The notes under the pieces are model-generated. The model did no database searches, was not told where the DNA came from, and saw only the letters and a list, made by a program, of their open reading frames with translations. A stretch of 35,000 bases of DNA, from the NCBI GenBank assembly GCA_009663005.1, contig CM018898.1, positions 10,775,911 to 10,810,910 of the forward strand, in the 5' to 3' direction. Made by a program: the position numbers and the translations under genes. This DNA is from Actinidia chinensis. Lineage: Eukaryota; Streptophyta; Magnoliopsida; Ericales; Actinidiaceae. The first letter of the stretch is position 1. Each line of letters opens with the position of its first letter. Below, in pieces: positions 11,130 to 21,035 of this stretch.

Positions 11130-11917
11130 TGTAGGTGTGAGTATGTAATGCGGAAATCAGAAGTAGACACCAGCGAGATTATCCTATCCTTTGGCTTCTC
11201 TTGGAGTGCTCCAAGCTCGACGTCTTCCTCTAATATTTGCACACTGGCAACAGTAAGTACGGCCGCCAGAGCTATTTTCCGAGAAACGGCTCTCCCCTTT
11301 TTCCTTCTCTACCTTTTCTCTTTTTCTACCCCCGACGGTCAAGTTAGATGACCTGACAGCTCTACTCAGTAACTATGAGTTCCCCGGAACCAGGGAAGGC
11401 GAGTTCTCTCTTGTTCAAGAAGAGAAGAAGAAGAGAAAAAAGCCCCTTACCTCTATAGTGGCTTCTGTCTTATATAGTTTAACTTGGCGCGTGCTCTGAC
11501 GCGCCAACGGTGACTTGGCTACCGGGTAATTCACCCACTCTTCACCTCTGCAGAGGGGTGGTTGTCCTCCCTGCTATCATGAATTTTCACGCCCGGATTT
11601 AGGCTGATCCTCGTATCCGTGTCGTGCAAGCATCACTATGTCCCGTGTCATTGTCGGGATTCCCGCCAATTTTTGGGGTATTAACCGAGCTGGGGTGTGA
11701 CCATTGGTGCAGCTGTCGAATAGTCAAGAGTTTACCTCCCGATCTCGGGTAGGGTGCATCCCTGTACTTATACCGAGCTTGAACTTACTGGGTTTAATAT
11801 TTTCTGCAATGTAAGTCGCACCGGGGAGAACAATCCTCGTATAGTGCAGGCTCTCTAGCTTCATCTCCCCATACCTTCTAGTGACTGGGTACCTTATTCG
11901 TATGTCTCGGTCCCTCA
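11130..11917 (-). repeat. 5' LTR of the Tat element (788 bp)
   Basis: Pairs with 351-1108. Starts TGTAGGTGTGAG and ends CCCTCA on the plus strand; TATA-like box on the minus strand at 11469-11477. It contains a pyrimidine-rich segment at 11296-11333 that is absent from the other LTR. Other differences are single-base changes and homopolymer length changes. Confidence 0.93.
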
Positions 11918-11922
11918 CTAGT
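11918..11922. repeat. Target-site duplication (right) of the Tat element
   Basis: CTAGT, identical to 346-350. Confidence 0.9.
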
Positions 11923-12800
11923 TTTGTGGATTGGTAGTTAATGGGTGCTTAATTTGGAGTTGCGATCTATATATTAGATTAGATTAGTCCGTGACGAAAT
12001 TAGGATTTTGAATTGGGGAGGTGAGTTTGTAACAAAATATTTTTAAAATTTTCGGACGAATTCTACCAAAACAATGGAGTTTTTTTTTTTTCAAAACTTG
12101 GGTCAGCAGCCCCCGGGTTTCTACTTGCGATTAGTTCGTGACTTGAAATTTCCCAAAACAGTGGGTGAGTTCCGTTTTCTCAGCATTGAATTGATATCAT
12201 TTGTCATCCAGCAGTGGTTTCGGGAATTGGTTAATGGTTATTTAATTTGGAGTTGCGATCTATTTATTCTATTAGATTAGTTTGTGACTTAAATTTCCCA
12301 AAAACTTTGGGTGGGTTACGTTTTTTCAGCATTGAATTGTTATCAATTGTCATCCCTAAGTGTTTTGGGGAATTGGTTACTGGATTCTTTAAGTTGTAAA
12401 TAATAGTCGGTCGTATCTTGAATAATTGGTTAATCGGTTATTTGAGTTGGAGTTGCGATTGTTTCTTCTATTAGATTAGCTTGTGACTCAAATTTTCTTC
12501 TCTTCAATTATTTCTCTCCAAAACTGTGGGGTGGTTTCAGTTTTCTCATACAAACATTGAATAGACATACAGTATGGAAAAATTATATAGTGGTGTTTTG
12601 TGCATGGCATATAAATTAAATTATTACTTGCCCACTTTGGGGATTGTTTACTTGATTCTTTAAGTTGACGTTGCAATCAGTTTTCTTCTATTTGATTAGT
12701 CTGTGACTTGAATTGTATTCCCTATCTTTTCTCTCCCACAACCATGGTTGGATTCTGCTTTCTTGTTACGACATTGAATTGGATATTATATGAAAAATCA
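11923..12800 (+). repeat. About four degenerate tandem repeats, intron-like
   Basis: The landmark AATTTGGAGTTGCGATCTAT occurs at 11951 and 12244, and in changed form at 12444 and 12662. Each is followed by an ATTAGATTAG..TGTGACTTAAATTT-like stretch and a GCATTGAATTG-like end. Spacings are 293, 200 and 218 bases. The block has no coding signal and continues the left flank of the Tat insertion, so it is best read as an expanded intron of the cyclin-like gene. Confidence 0.7.
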
Positions 12801-13024
12801 AATACAGGGTGGTGGTAATTGATCATTGAAAACTTCTTGCTGAATTGATATGGTTGTGTTATTCTTTGTGTGCTTGCGTGTGTATATTTGTGGTGAGTTT
12901 TATGGTAGTATTTCTAATGGATTATTTGCAACAACTTCTTCTGTATGATTAGATTATTACTTGAATTTCAGAGATACGTTAAACTGATTTAGTTCTTGTG
13001 AAAAAATCTGCAATATGGGTTATT
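12801..13024. other. AT-rich DNA, nothing recognised
   Basis: No ORF, repeat or exon of a cyclin could be recognised. Confidence 0.4.
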
Positions 13025-14038
13025 TGTCACACCCCAAATTTCAGATTGAAAATCTAAGGCGTGAGGGTTAAGGTTTGTAACTTAGTTGTAAATAAAATAT
13101 GACATTTTTTCCAACAAAAGCTGGCCTTAGTTGGGACTGACTTTCAAGAGCTAGAGTAACCAAATAGCCTGTCTCAAGACTAATTTGGTATAGAAGCTTT
13201 AATTCACAAAATAAAAAGAAACAACATTCAATACTCTGGATTTCAATAACAAAACGTGTTTATATACAACCATCATTTGAGTTTACAAAAGTAGCTCACG
13301 CCACACTCTTTCCTTCCTACTCAAACCCCATACAGCCTTTCGTGTAGGTACATTAGATACCACAAACATCTAATTAATTACAAAAAAACATTGCACATAA
13401 CCATCAAGTATTCACAGGAAAAACTCACAATTCCATATTAATCTTACTATGGTGTCCAAGGGTTTATCAATGATGAATTTAACCTATAAATACACATCAT
13501 ACGAGTCATTAAAGCACATTATAGATCACATATTAGAATTAATAAACAACACGAAAAGTAAATGTCCTTTTTGGGTGGGCTCTCACCTAGGGAGTGCCCT
13601 CCATAGTTCCTATCTTTAGGGGCTCCCACCCAAGGACCATGCCCCCATTGTGCCTTTACTTTAGGGATCATGCCCCCCATTAGTGAGATGACAACTAGGC
13701 GTAAATTATGCAACCAGCCCTAAGGTTGTCGGCTACCTTGAAACAATTACGGTTCATGCTTTGTACTTAATCAAGTGTAAATATGTTGATGTTCACTCAA
13801 ATCACAACACATCCAATGTACAACAAGGTCATCTTAATATTACAAACAATAAAAAGCTATAATTCATCATAGTGCCAAAATTTAACTATCACAGCTAAGC
13901 TATGGCCGTTAATAACCAGTAAGAAAAACAAACCAGAGTAATTAAGAATTCATGAATTTCCTACCAAAAAAAATGTGTGCAAGTGAAAGTTAGATCTATT
14001 TTTTTTTTTTTTTTTTTTTTTCTTTTTTTTTTTTTTTT

Positions 14039-14090
<52 letters not shown>

Positions 14091-14230
14091 CCAAGATGGC
14101 CTCTTATCCTTGCTCTTGTTCTAGCCTTTTCCTCACGCTACCAGATTTTAAAAAAAGCATCGCTTAAAGCTCCTCTCTTCTCACTAGCACACAAAAAATA
14201 GATTTCTACACCAGATGCTCATAATTTACT
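13025..14230 (+). repeat. Unclassified repeat with an LTR-like start
   Basis: TGTCACACCCCAAAT at 13025 is a common way for plant gypsy LTRs to begin, followed by GGCGTGAGG. A short internal direct repeat (CATGCCCCCATT at about 13638, CATGCCCCCCATT at about 13670) lies in a GC-richer section, 13570-13740. No matching end, second copy, PBS or target duplication was found, so a solo LTR is only one possibility. Confidence 0.3.
13999..14088. repeat. ~90-nt T tract
   Basis: Nearly pure T with one C and one G. It could be the poly(A) tail of a minus-strand retroposon lying to its right, a homopolymer expansion, or an assembly artefact. The sequence to the right (14089-14230) is not recognisable as a LINE or SINE. 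Confidence 0.7.
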
Positions 14231-14248
14231 GTATATATGTGTGTGATG

Positions 14249-14561
14249 TGTTGAGTTAGTGGCCACGTACTTGATACTAAGTCGAGAACAATGGGGCGCA
14301 TTGGCGAGGCAGAGCGGAGCGGAACGAGAGGAGTGGTGAGGAATTCGAGAGGAGGCGGAGTGGCTATTGTATCCCGGATTAGGGTTTTGTATGTATACTT
14401 TATATAACACTAATCAGTTATATCTTCTTGCGAAATAATAAGAGAAATTAAATGTTGCCGCGAGGACGTAGGTTGTCACACCGACTGCCGAAACCTCGTT
14501 AAAATGTGTGTTCTTGCTTGTTATTCTTGTTTTCATACATCATTTAGATATCTGCGCAACA
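14249..14561 (+). repeat. Probable solo Ty1/copia LTR
   Basis: Starts TGTTGAGTTAG and ends GCGCAACA. A TATA-like box (TTTATATAAC, about 14400) precedes a CCGCGAGGACGTAGG-like and GCCGAAACCTCGTTAAAA section, the typical R/U5 wording of plant Copia LTRs (cgtggacgtaggc...gccgaaccacgttaaa). No iMet PBS follows 14561 and no Copia gene is adjacent, hence solo. The left boundary is uncertain and no target duplication could be confirmed. Confidence 0.6.
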
Positions 14562-16172
14562 AAATATAATATATATATAGGAACACATGGCAAACAACAT
14601 GCATGAGAAGGCCAAACACAGCTTAAGCACATAGCGCGCCACACATAGGAGGTGACAATTTCCCTTAATCCTATCTGACCAATAGCAAATCAAGATAGGC
14701 AAATTAATCCTACTTAAGTTAATTAATCGTGATTAAGGTGGTTAATCCCCATGCTTACCTTAAATTAATAACATATTAGTCTTAATTAATCATGCTTACC
14801 GTAGGCTAATTGAGTTAATCCAAACAAGGCTTGAAAGAATATAACCTTAAGAACAAGTCTAAAAGGATGATATGGTGGATTTAATTGTATAATTATAGGT
14901 TTATAATGGATATGGAAGGCTGCTGAGATTTGTTTAATTAATTATGGTAAACGAAGTGTTGGGCTTTTGGAAATGTGTTTTTGTTTTTACGGAGTGTGAT
15001 GGAAGAGGGCGTAAGTAAATTCAGTTTTTATATTGAAGGTATGTAAGTAATTTAACACTTTATGTTTTAGGACAAACACTGACAAGGATGATCAGTGTAA
15101 TTTTCAAAACGTTCGGGGGACATCTATATTAAAGGCAAATTTTGGGGGAGATTGTTTTAATTTGTCCTTAATTTAGATATATTTTCTTAGGTTTGATTAG
15201 AGTTTTCATTTATAATCTAATTAATTTTTTTATGCAGGTAATAAATTATAGATGAAGGTTTGAGATTTAATGAATTAAATTGCAAGGAGACTCAATAAGC
15301 TCAGTCGCAAGGAAAATCATTCTATGGAGATGGCAACACAAGATGATGGGAGACGTCTTAAAAAAAAATAATAAAGAAAATATTTTGAATATTATTTTTC
15401 AATTATTTCCATAATATTCTAGCACCAAAATTAAGATTGATATTGAGGATAAGTTTAGTTCAAATCTGATGTACAAATTATTTATGTGAGAAGTTGATGC
15501 CTTACAATATATTTCGGGATCACGCAAATTTGATATGTTTTAACGCTGTTGTAATATAAATTATCCATTGGTTTCCGATGGTATTAATTGGATTTAATAA
15601 TATTTTGTTTTGAAAAGCAAGTGTAGCCAAGACAGAATCTGAATTTTTATTTTGTTGCCAACATAAATAAAATGGGTGAGAGAGATAATAGTAAGGGTGC
15701 GTTTGTCCGGACACAATTAAAGTCACTTTTTCAAAATAATGTCTTACAATAAAGAAAGAATGATAAGAGAGTTAATCAATTTCAACATATAATTAAAGCA
15801 TTCTAACCTAAAGAGCCCCCACTCATTATCAATGAAAAGTAGTTGTCATGATTTCAAGAGTATATAATTAAAACATTATTAATTCATTTATATATTAAAG
15901 ATTTTTAACAAGTGTCATTAGGAAAATTGTGAACAAGATTCTAAATAGTGCATCGAGAGTCAAGAATACTCATAGCATAACCCTTTGTAGTGAAGTGCAT
16001 CGAGAAGAGTCGAGATAATTTATTAAATATTTATTTTATTTAAATATTTTTATGATATACACATATATTTGAATAAATGTACCATAATAAAAACAATATT
16101 GCAATTACAAAAAAAAATTGTAAAAATCACTGACATACAATTATGTTTTCAACACATATCTGTACAAAAAAC
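14562..16172. other. AT-rich DNA without recognised genes
   Basis: Contains scattered element-like scraps: TTAATTAATC-rich stretches (14690-14820), GGGTGCGTTTGTCCGG at about 15696, which looks like one end of an inverted-repeat element without a clear partner, and a short direct repeat GTGCATCGAGA at about 15947 and 15997. Nothing coding is supported. Confidence 0.4.
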
Positions 16173-16251
16173 ATTGCTTGTGTACCCCATTCTCGAGTTT
16201 AGACGATTGATTTGAACGGTTATTTTATAGGCCTCGCATCACGGTGATTAA
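16173..16251. repeat. Left arm of an inverted repeat around the Copia element
   Basis: The complement of this stretch (GCGAGGCCTATAAAAT, then CGTTC, then CTCGAGAATGGGGTACA) resembles 21036-21120 (CGAGGACCTATAAAATGAAC, then GTCGAGAATACGGGACA). The match is imperfect but colinear over about 75 bases. Confidence 0.5.
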
Positions 16252-16279
16252 TAAAAAACAATAGTTTCTTCGTATAAGA

Positions 16280-16478
16280 AGAAATTAGAAAGACTTAATT
16301 TTTATTAATACAACATACACCTCAATAATAATATAACTAAGACTAAATAAGGAAAACGACATATAAAAACCCAAAAAACGAGAATAAGAGAAATCAATAT
16401 GGTCAACATGACCTATTATAAATAACTAGACAAGAAAACTCCTAATTAGATTAGGGAAATAAAGTCCTAATTCCAACA
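16280..16478 (-). repeat. 3' LTR of the Copia element
   Basis: Shares ACATACACCTCAATA, ATAAGACTAAATAAGG-like, GAAATCAATATGGTCAA and CCTAATTAGATTAGG blocks with 20611-20800. The end CCAACA at 16478 (minus-strand start TGTTGG) is clear. The other end is eroded: the expected plus-strand TG is not present near 16280. Confidence 0.85.
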
Positions 16479-16490
16479 CTTCCCTCAAGT
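16479..16490 (-). other. Polypurine tract of the Copia element
   Basis: The minus strand reads ACTTGAGGGAAG directly next to the 3' LTR, which is a common plant Copia PPT form. Confidence 0.65.
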
Positions 16491-16499
16491 TGAGGCGAA

Positions 16500-16930
16500 G
16501 ATACTACAAGCCCTAAAACTTGACAAGAGAACACTTCAAGCAATGAGAGGCCAATGGACTTAGTGAACAATCAGCAGTCGAGCATATGATGGAACAAAGA
16601 TAGGAGTAAACCCTGAACGAACTTTTTCCTGAATAGAAGTTGAATATCAACTTCAATGTGTTTGTTCTCTCATGAAAGCACTGCGTCAGAGGTAACATGA
16701 TAGCTGACTATTGTCACAAAATAGGTAAGTGATCTGTCATGAGAAGCCCAACTCGGTTAAGAAGACCGACAGACAAAGAATTTCACTTGTTCCTTGAGCC
16801 ATGGCCCGATACTCAGCTTCGCAGACGATCGAGAGACAATGCTTGCTTTTTGTACTTTTCCAAGATATGAGATCACTACCAGAAAGGTACAAAATCAGAA
16901 GTAAGAGCGTCTATCATCTTGACCCCGCAT
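16500..16930 (-). pseudogene. RNase H domain of the Copia element
   Basis: The minus strand reads CEAEYRAMA (about 16798-16826), the conserved Copia RNase H block, preceded by SWKSTKSKHCLS-like wording (16830-16870). Near the end, TADCSLSPLA (about 16540-16570) corresponds to the usual ADxxTKxL segment. Broken by frame shifts and substitutions. Confidence 0.82.
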
Positions 16931-17800
16931 AATCAGAATCTGTAAAGCAATGAACGGCCTGACTGGACTCCGGACTTATAGAATAGTTCACGACCAAGAC
17001 AAGACTTAAGGTACCGGAGAATGTGATACACAGATCTGATGAGAGGTACGCGGCGAGTGCATAAACTGACTAAACAATATTGACAGCAAATGTAAGACAG
17101 GTCTTGTATTCGGTCAAGTGAATGAGACGACCCACAAGTCGTGATTAGACGATGGATCTGGCAATAATTCCCCTGAATCGGATGATATCTTTTCAAATTT
17201 GGTACCATAGGCGTAGATGCAGGTAACATCCAAAGCATGCCTGATTCATGAAGGAGATCACCTAGAGAATACTTCGCTGGGAGAGAGAGTAAACCATGGT
17301 GAGACCGAGCAACCTCAATACCAAAGAAGTAGCGAAGAGAATACAGATCCTTAATGTCAAAAGCTTTCTTGAGCCCACATTTCACTGAACTAGTGCCAAA
17401 ATGTCATTCCCGTGATAATAATATATCAACATAACCTGAGCTAATAAGGACACCGACTATGAGACTAAGACGACTAAAGCAAGTATTGATCTGAATGGGT
17501 TGCACTGCTGACAATCCATAGACAAGGACTACTCACTGAAGCGGTGGAACCAAGCCCGCGAAAGACGTTTAAGGCCATAGATAGATTTTCGAGGCGGATC
17601 AACATTATCCGAATACATCCACCTGAGCCCGAAAACCTAGAGGTGGATACCTATAATAGTCTCCGAGCGATCACCATTAAGGAAAAGCATTCTTGACATC
17701 CAATTGGTGAAGCGACCGGACGAATTAGAAGCAGAGAGGGAAACAGAGCGAATGGTGTTTAATTGGCAACTGGGGAAACGTAGCACCAAAATGCTTACCC
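16931..17800 (-). pseudogene. Reverse transcriptase domain of the Copia element
   Basis: The longest open part (16933-17385) has KKAFDIKDLYSLRYFFGIEV, then PASTPM and HILRYLKS, all standard in Copia RT. Upstream are YVDI (17422-17433) in place of the catalytic YVDD, a KSIYGLK block (about 17570-17600) and LNGDRSE (about 17668-17690). Loss of one Asp in YVDD plus frame shifts point to an inactive enzyme. Confidence 0.9.
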
Positions 17801-19250
17801 GAAAATCTTTAGGAGTAAACTCTAAAGCAATAAAGACAAGCCTTATATCGACAACCGAGGCATTGTATCAAATACTGACACTAAATACCATTTACACCAA
17901 CAATGCGCTCTCCTTTTGGAAAGGAACAAGATCCCACGTTCGATTGTGCGAAAGGCCTCCATCTCGTCTTCATGGCAAGACACCATGAGGATTTTAAAGA
18001 GCTTCATGGACTGAGCGAGGAATCGAATCGAATCAATTGATAAAAAAAGGCTTATAGGAATCTGAAAGACCGTGATAAGACATACTTGTGTAAATATGAT
18101 GTTTACTTACTATTGAAAAAAGAAAAACGGGAGGGGGCAACGACGAACACGTGTGGGAGACCGGGGTAGGGGAATATCAGAAACTAAAGGGAGGACATAC
18201 CTGATTTCAGAGAAGATGTTGGCAGGGAGCCTGAGCGCGGGGACGGGTCTGAGAGGCGAACGGGGGTAGGGAGCCATTGGTGTAGGAGCGGAGATGAAGG
18301 AGGCTCAAAGTATAGGAAGCGGACGATGAAGTATTGGGGTCATCTGCCGCAAAGATATCAGAACCAGGATCCGGAGAAGGAGTAGAATCAGAAAAAAATA
18401 GACAGTTTCAAAAACGTGACATCTAATGGTGATACCATATGCGAGTGACAGGCTCATAACCCACTTATACCCTTTGGACACGAGGAATACCCCGAGAAAA
18501 GATACAACGTATGGCCTTACATCAAGTTGGTACGGGTGGGGCTTCGATTTTGAATATAAACATGTGCACCAAAGCACGAGGAATAATAAGAAATGGGATA
18601 ATAGTAGGCTGAAGGATATGGAGAGGAGCCTTGATGTAGTACCCGACTGGGAGTCCGAATTGATAAGATAGGTAGACAGTGAGAACAGTCATGTGCCAAA
18701 ACTACTTAGGAACTCCCATACTCCGTAAGAGGGCCACCGAACTATTAGGACATAATATGACGATTTTTACACTCAGCTACCCCATTATGCTCAGGGAGTT
18801 GTAGGACACATGGTTGTTGGAGGGATACCAATTTATTAAGTTCAGCACGAAACTACATTTAGTGATATACTCCGACCAGTATCTGACCGAATGTTACGCA
18901 CAACAGTGTTTACTGTGTTTTGATCATTTGTAGGAAGTGGTAAAGTGAGAAAATACCTCAGCTTAGTACGCTAAGGTAGACCAAGTACAACGAGTGTAAT
19001 CCTCTATGAAGGTTACATAAAGCGGTGTTGAGAGAGAGCAGTAATGAGATGGACCCCATACGTCCTTAATGAATAAGGTCAAAAGCACTGGTGCAGGGCA
19101 TACGAGGAATATACGAGGTAAGGAGTATGTTTAGATAACTCACAACGACACATTACAATTAAATTTTTTGATATTCTTTATTGAAAGAGGGAAAAAGGCA
19201 ACATAAAATATGAAAGTTAGCTGCCCTAAACGAGAATGCCACAATCCTAA
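17801..19250 (-). pseudogene. Integrase domain and linker of the Copia element
   Basis: Pieces in order: CTSAFDLIH (about 19080), near the first catalytic Asp of the core; a NTVVRNIRSD stretch (about 18880-18915) with the second Asp; HNGVAECKNRH (about 18730-18765), the hallmark QNGVAERKNRH block with a changed residue; and NRTPSRVLH with FGAHVYIQNRSP (about 18540-18670), the usual linker before RT. Frame breaks separate all pieces. Confidence 0.82.
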
Positions 19251-19800
19251 GGTTTGAAAAATTGAAAACAGACGACTTTAAACCAGAAGGACTTAAAAAC
19301 AGACGACCTAAAACTAGTGGAGAGGAAAAAACATGAAGCTAGACGACAACGTACGAGATGGTACAGGATACCCCAAAAGTTAGTATAGTCATCTCGCTCA
19401 TACCCCTGCCCAAAAATCGTCTTCGAAGGACACGTCCTGCCAAGTAACAACGAGATGGTAAGAAAAACAACGACACCAAATTAAGATCTTTGCAAGGACG
19501 AATGATAGAAAGAAGATTATAGGCAAAAATGTGGTAATGTAAACAAAGGAAAAGGTAATATCGGAGGATAAGCGAGCATCTCCCTGACTATGAATGGGAA
19601 TGGATGATCATAAGCAATACAAACCGATTGATAATAGAAGTCACATAGAGTAAAGGTAGCAAGCTCACCAGTCATATGATTATTTTTCCCAAAATCCAAA
19701 ATCCAAGTGGGGTGACCTGACTTACCATGAAGAGCGGTAGGAGCCCCACCGATTTTGGTGCCTTTCTCAGAATCCAAGGGTCTTGCGCTTTCCACTAGGG
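19247..19800 (-). pseudogene. Protease/gag C-terminal remnant of the Copia element
   Basis: The minus frame reads WILDFGKNNHMTG (about 19670-19715), where Copia proteases have W-I-x-DSGAxxHM; the change of DSG to DFG removes the active-site motif. The following residues match the usual spacing toward the integrase zinc region only loosely. Confidence 0.72.
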
Positions 19801-20592
19801 TTAAAGCTGAAACGAACGAGGACCAAGTATTGGAAGCTCTTCCAATTCAACAGCACGCTCATGACACGTTGAGTCGGTGAGAATGAGAACGAAAACAAGA
19901 ACTGGGCCTCGGGACCATATTGAGTTGGGGAACCTCCTTGAGTGAGTCAGCCATCACCGTAATAACACAAGAATTCAAATCTTAGGAAACTAATTTCAGA
20001 CATTTATTTTATGTTTTTCCTTACTATTTTTTTTTTAGGGTATCATGACTAAGGACTGGAATGGGTTGGGTGCGACGATTGTGGTTGGGTGGGCTGACGA
20101 CTGTGGGCTACGCAGGGGTGGGGTGGGACTGCACAGGAAGTGGGGTGGGCTCTGGAATGCTAGAATGAGTCTGGTCTGGTCTGGCTTCCCACTCCATCTT
20201 CTCCACCCCCCCCACCCCCCCCACAATGTGTCTGGGCGGCTGGTGGTGAAATGTGGTTGTGGTTGCCGCACAGAGGCGTGGGCAAGGGAGGCTGCTGTGG
20301 TTGGTGTTATCGGGTAAGGGAGCTGCGTTGGTTGGCTGTAGAAAGGGAGGGGCAGCACACGGGCTGGTTGTGGCTGGTGGTGGGACGGGGCTGCACAGAG
20401 GCTCAGTTTGGTGGGCTGAACAGAGGTGATGGCTGTTGCTGGTGACTGTACCGGGGCATCATAGAGCTGCTGGGCTGGTGGTTGGTGTCGGGGATTTGTG
20501 GTTGTTGGATGACAGAGGTGAAATCGGTGGCTCCAGTGGTGGTGTTGGGTTAGGGTTTGGGCTGCATAAGGCAGAGTGGGGGTTAGGGTTTA
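19801..20592 (-). other. GC-rich leader in place of gag, Copia element
   Basis: The section 20040-20592 is G-rich on the plus strand (many GGTTGG/GGTGGG words); on the minus strand it reads as Pro/Ser/Thr/Gln-rich frames, such as the 107-residue one at 20035-20358. No Copia gag domain or CCHC knuckle was found, although about 900 bases separate PBS and protease. It may be a low-complexity 5' leader with a deleted or unrecognisable gag. Confidence 0.5.
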
Positions 20593-20593
20593 G

Positions 20594-20608
20594 TGGCTCT
20601 GATACCAA
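20594..20608 (-). other. Primer-binding site of the Copia element
   Basis: The minus strand reads TTGGTATCAGAGCCA, complementary to the 3' end of initiator tRNA-Met, two bases inside the 5' LTR end. Confidence 0.92.
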
Positions 20609-20610
20609 GA

Positions 20611-20800
20611 TGAAAATTTAGACAAGGTTAATTTTTATAATCACACATACACCTCAATATTAATATAAACCTAAGACTAATAAGGAGAACTAAATAAGGA
20701 GAATAAGGGAAATCAATATGGTCAAAAATGAACTTATTATAAATAACTAAGAAAGAAAATTTCCTAATTAGATTAGGCAATAATATTCTAATCCAAAACA
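20611..20800 (-). repeat. 5' LTR of the Copia element (190 bp)
   Basis: Starts TGAAAATTTAGAC and ends CCAAAACA on the plus strand; matches 16280-16478 block by block. Confidence 0.88.
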
Positions 20801-20846
20801 TATATATAAGTACATGAACAAAGCGCATTTTATATTATGAAATTGA

Positions 20847-20990
20847 CGGTTTAAAATTGTAATTATATTAGTCGTTCATTTTATAAAATAAAAGTGTGAT
20901 TTATATAAAATAAAAGTGTGATTTATATATATATAAATCACACTTTTATTTTATAAAATGAACGACTAATATAATTACAAATTTAAACCG
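20847..20990. repeat. Foldback element with ~60-bp arms
   Basis: The left arm starts CGGTTTAAAATTGTAATTAT and the right arm ends as its near-perfect complement (ATAATTACAAATTTAAACCG). Within the left arm TATAAAATAAAAGTGTGATT is duplicated in tandem. The arms meet at a short AT core, so single strands would form a long hairpin. An AT-rich microsatellite (TA, 20991-21018) abuts it. Probably a MITE-like element; no target duplication could be confirmed. Confidence 0.75.
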
Positions 20991-21035
20991 ATATATTATA
21001 TATATATATATATATATACGATTAAACTGATTTTT

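Larger units (their letters stand above)
351..11917 (-). mobile_element. Ty3/gypsy Tat-clade LTR retrotransposon, full-length but decayed
   Basis: This is an 11.6-kb element read on the minus strand. Its structure in transcription order is: 5' LTR (11917-11130), PBS, gag, protease, RT, RNase H with an apparent second RNase H, integrase, a long post-pol region with a tandem array and an opposite-strand ORF, PPT, and 3' LTR (1108-351). Perfect CTAGT duplications flank it. Tat membership rests on the PBS starting TTGGCGCCGTC, the large size, the long region after pol, the integrase wording (GLHSGGRSLA, WGMDIVG) and an antisense extra ORF; all are known for Tat/Retand/Ogre relatives. All coding domains carry frame breaks, many at homopolymers. 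The LTRs differ by roughly 5% by eye plus one ~38-bp indel, so insertion is fairly recent, unless part of the difference is sequencing error. Confidence 0.92.
16280..20800 (-). mobile_element. Ty1/copia LTR retrotransposon, decayed
   Basis: About 4.5 kb, read on the minus strand. In order: 5' LTR (20800-20611), iMet-type PBS, leader, remnants of protease, integrase, RT and RNase H, PPT, and 3' LTR (16478-16280). The compact size, short LTRs and domain order (integrase before RT) define Copia; the small LTRs suit an Ale-like lineage, which is inference. A normal gag domain is not recognisable. The protease active site and RT are altered and no frame is open across a domain. No clear target duplication could be read. 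Confidence 0.88.

Noticed and set aside
10896..11351. 151-residue plus frame spanning PBS and LTR
   Set aside because: It crosses the PBS/LTR junction and lies opposite the gag start; a coincidence of composition.
11951..12700. CRISPR-like array
   Set aside because: Repeats are long, degenerate and unevenly spaced, without unique spacers, in plant DNA.
13977..14201. 74-residue plus frame dominated by Phe
   Set aside because: It is a translation of the T tract and has no start context or domain.
20035..20358. 107-residue Pro-rich minus frame as a host protein
   Set aside because: It sits between the Copia PBS and protease and is low-complexity; no independent gene signals.
20594..20608. tRNA-like match
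   Set aside because: Only the acceptor-end complement is present; it is a primer-binding site, not a tRNA gene.
16271..20810. Copia target duplication TATAAG
   Set aside because: TATAAG occurs near both outer ends (16273 and 20805) but not adjacent to the LTR ends, so it cannot be assigned without forcing the boundaries.
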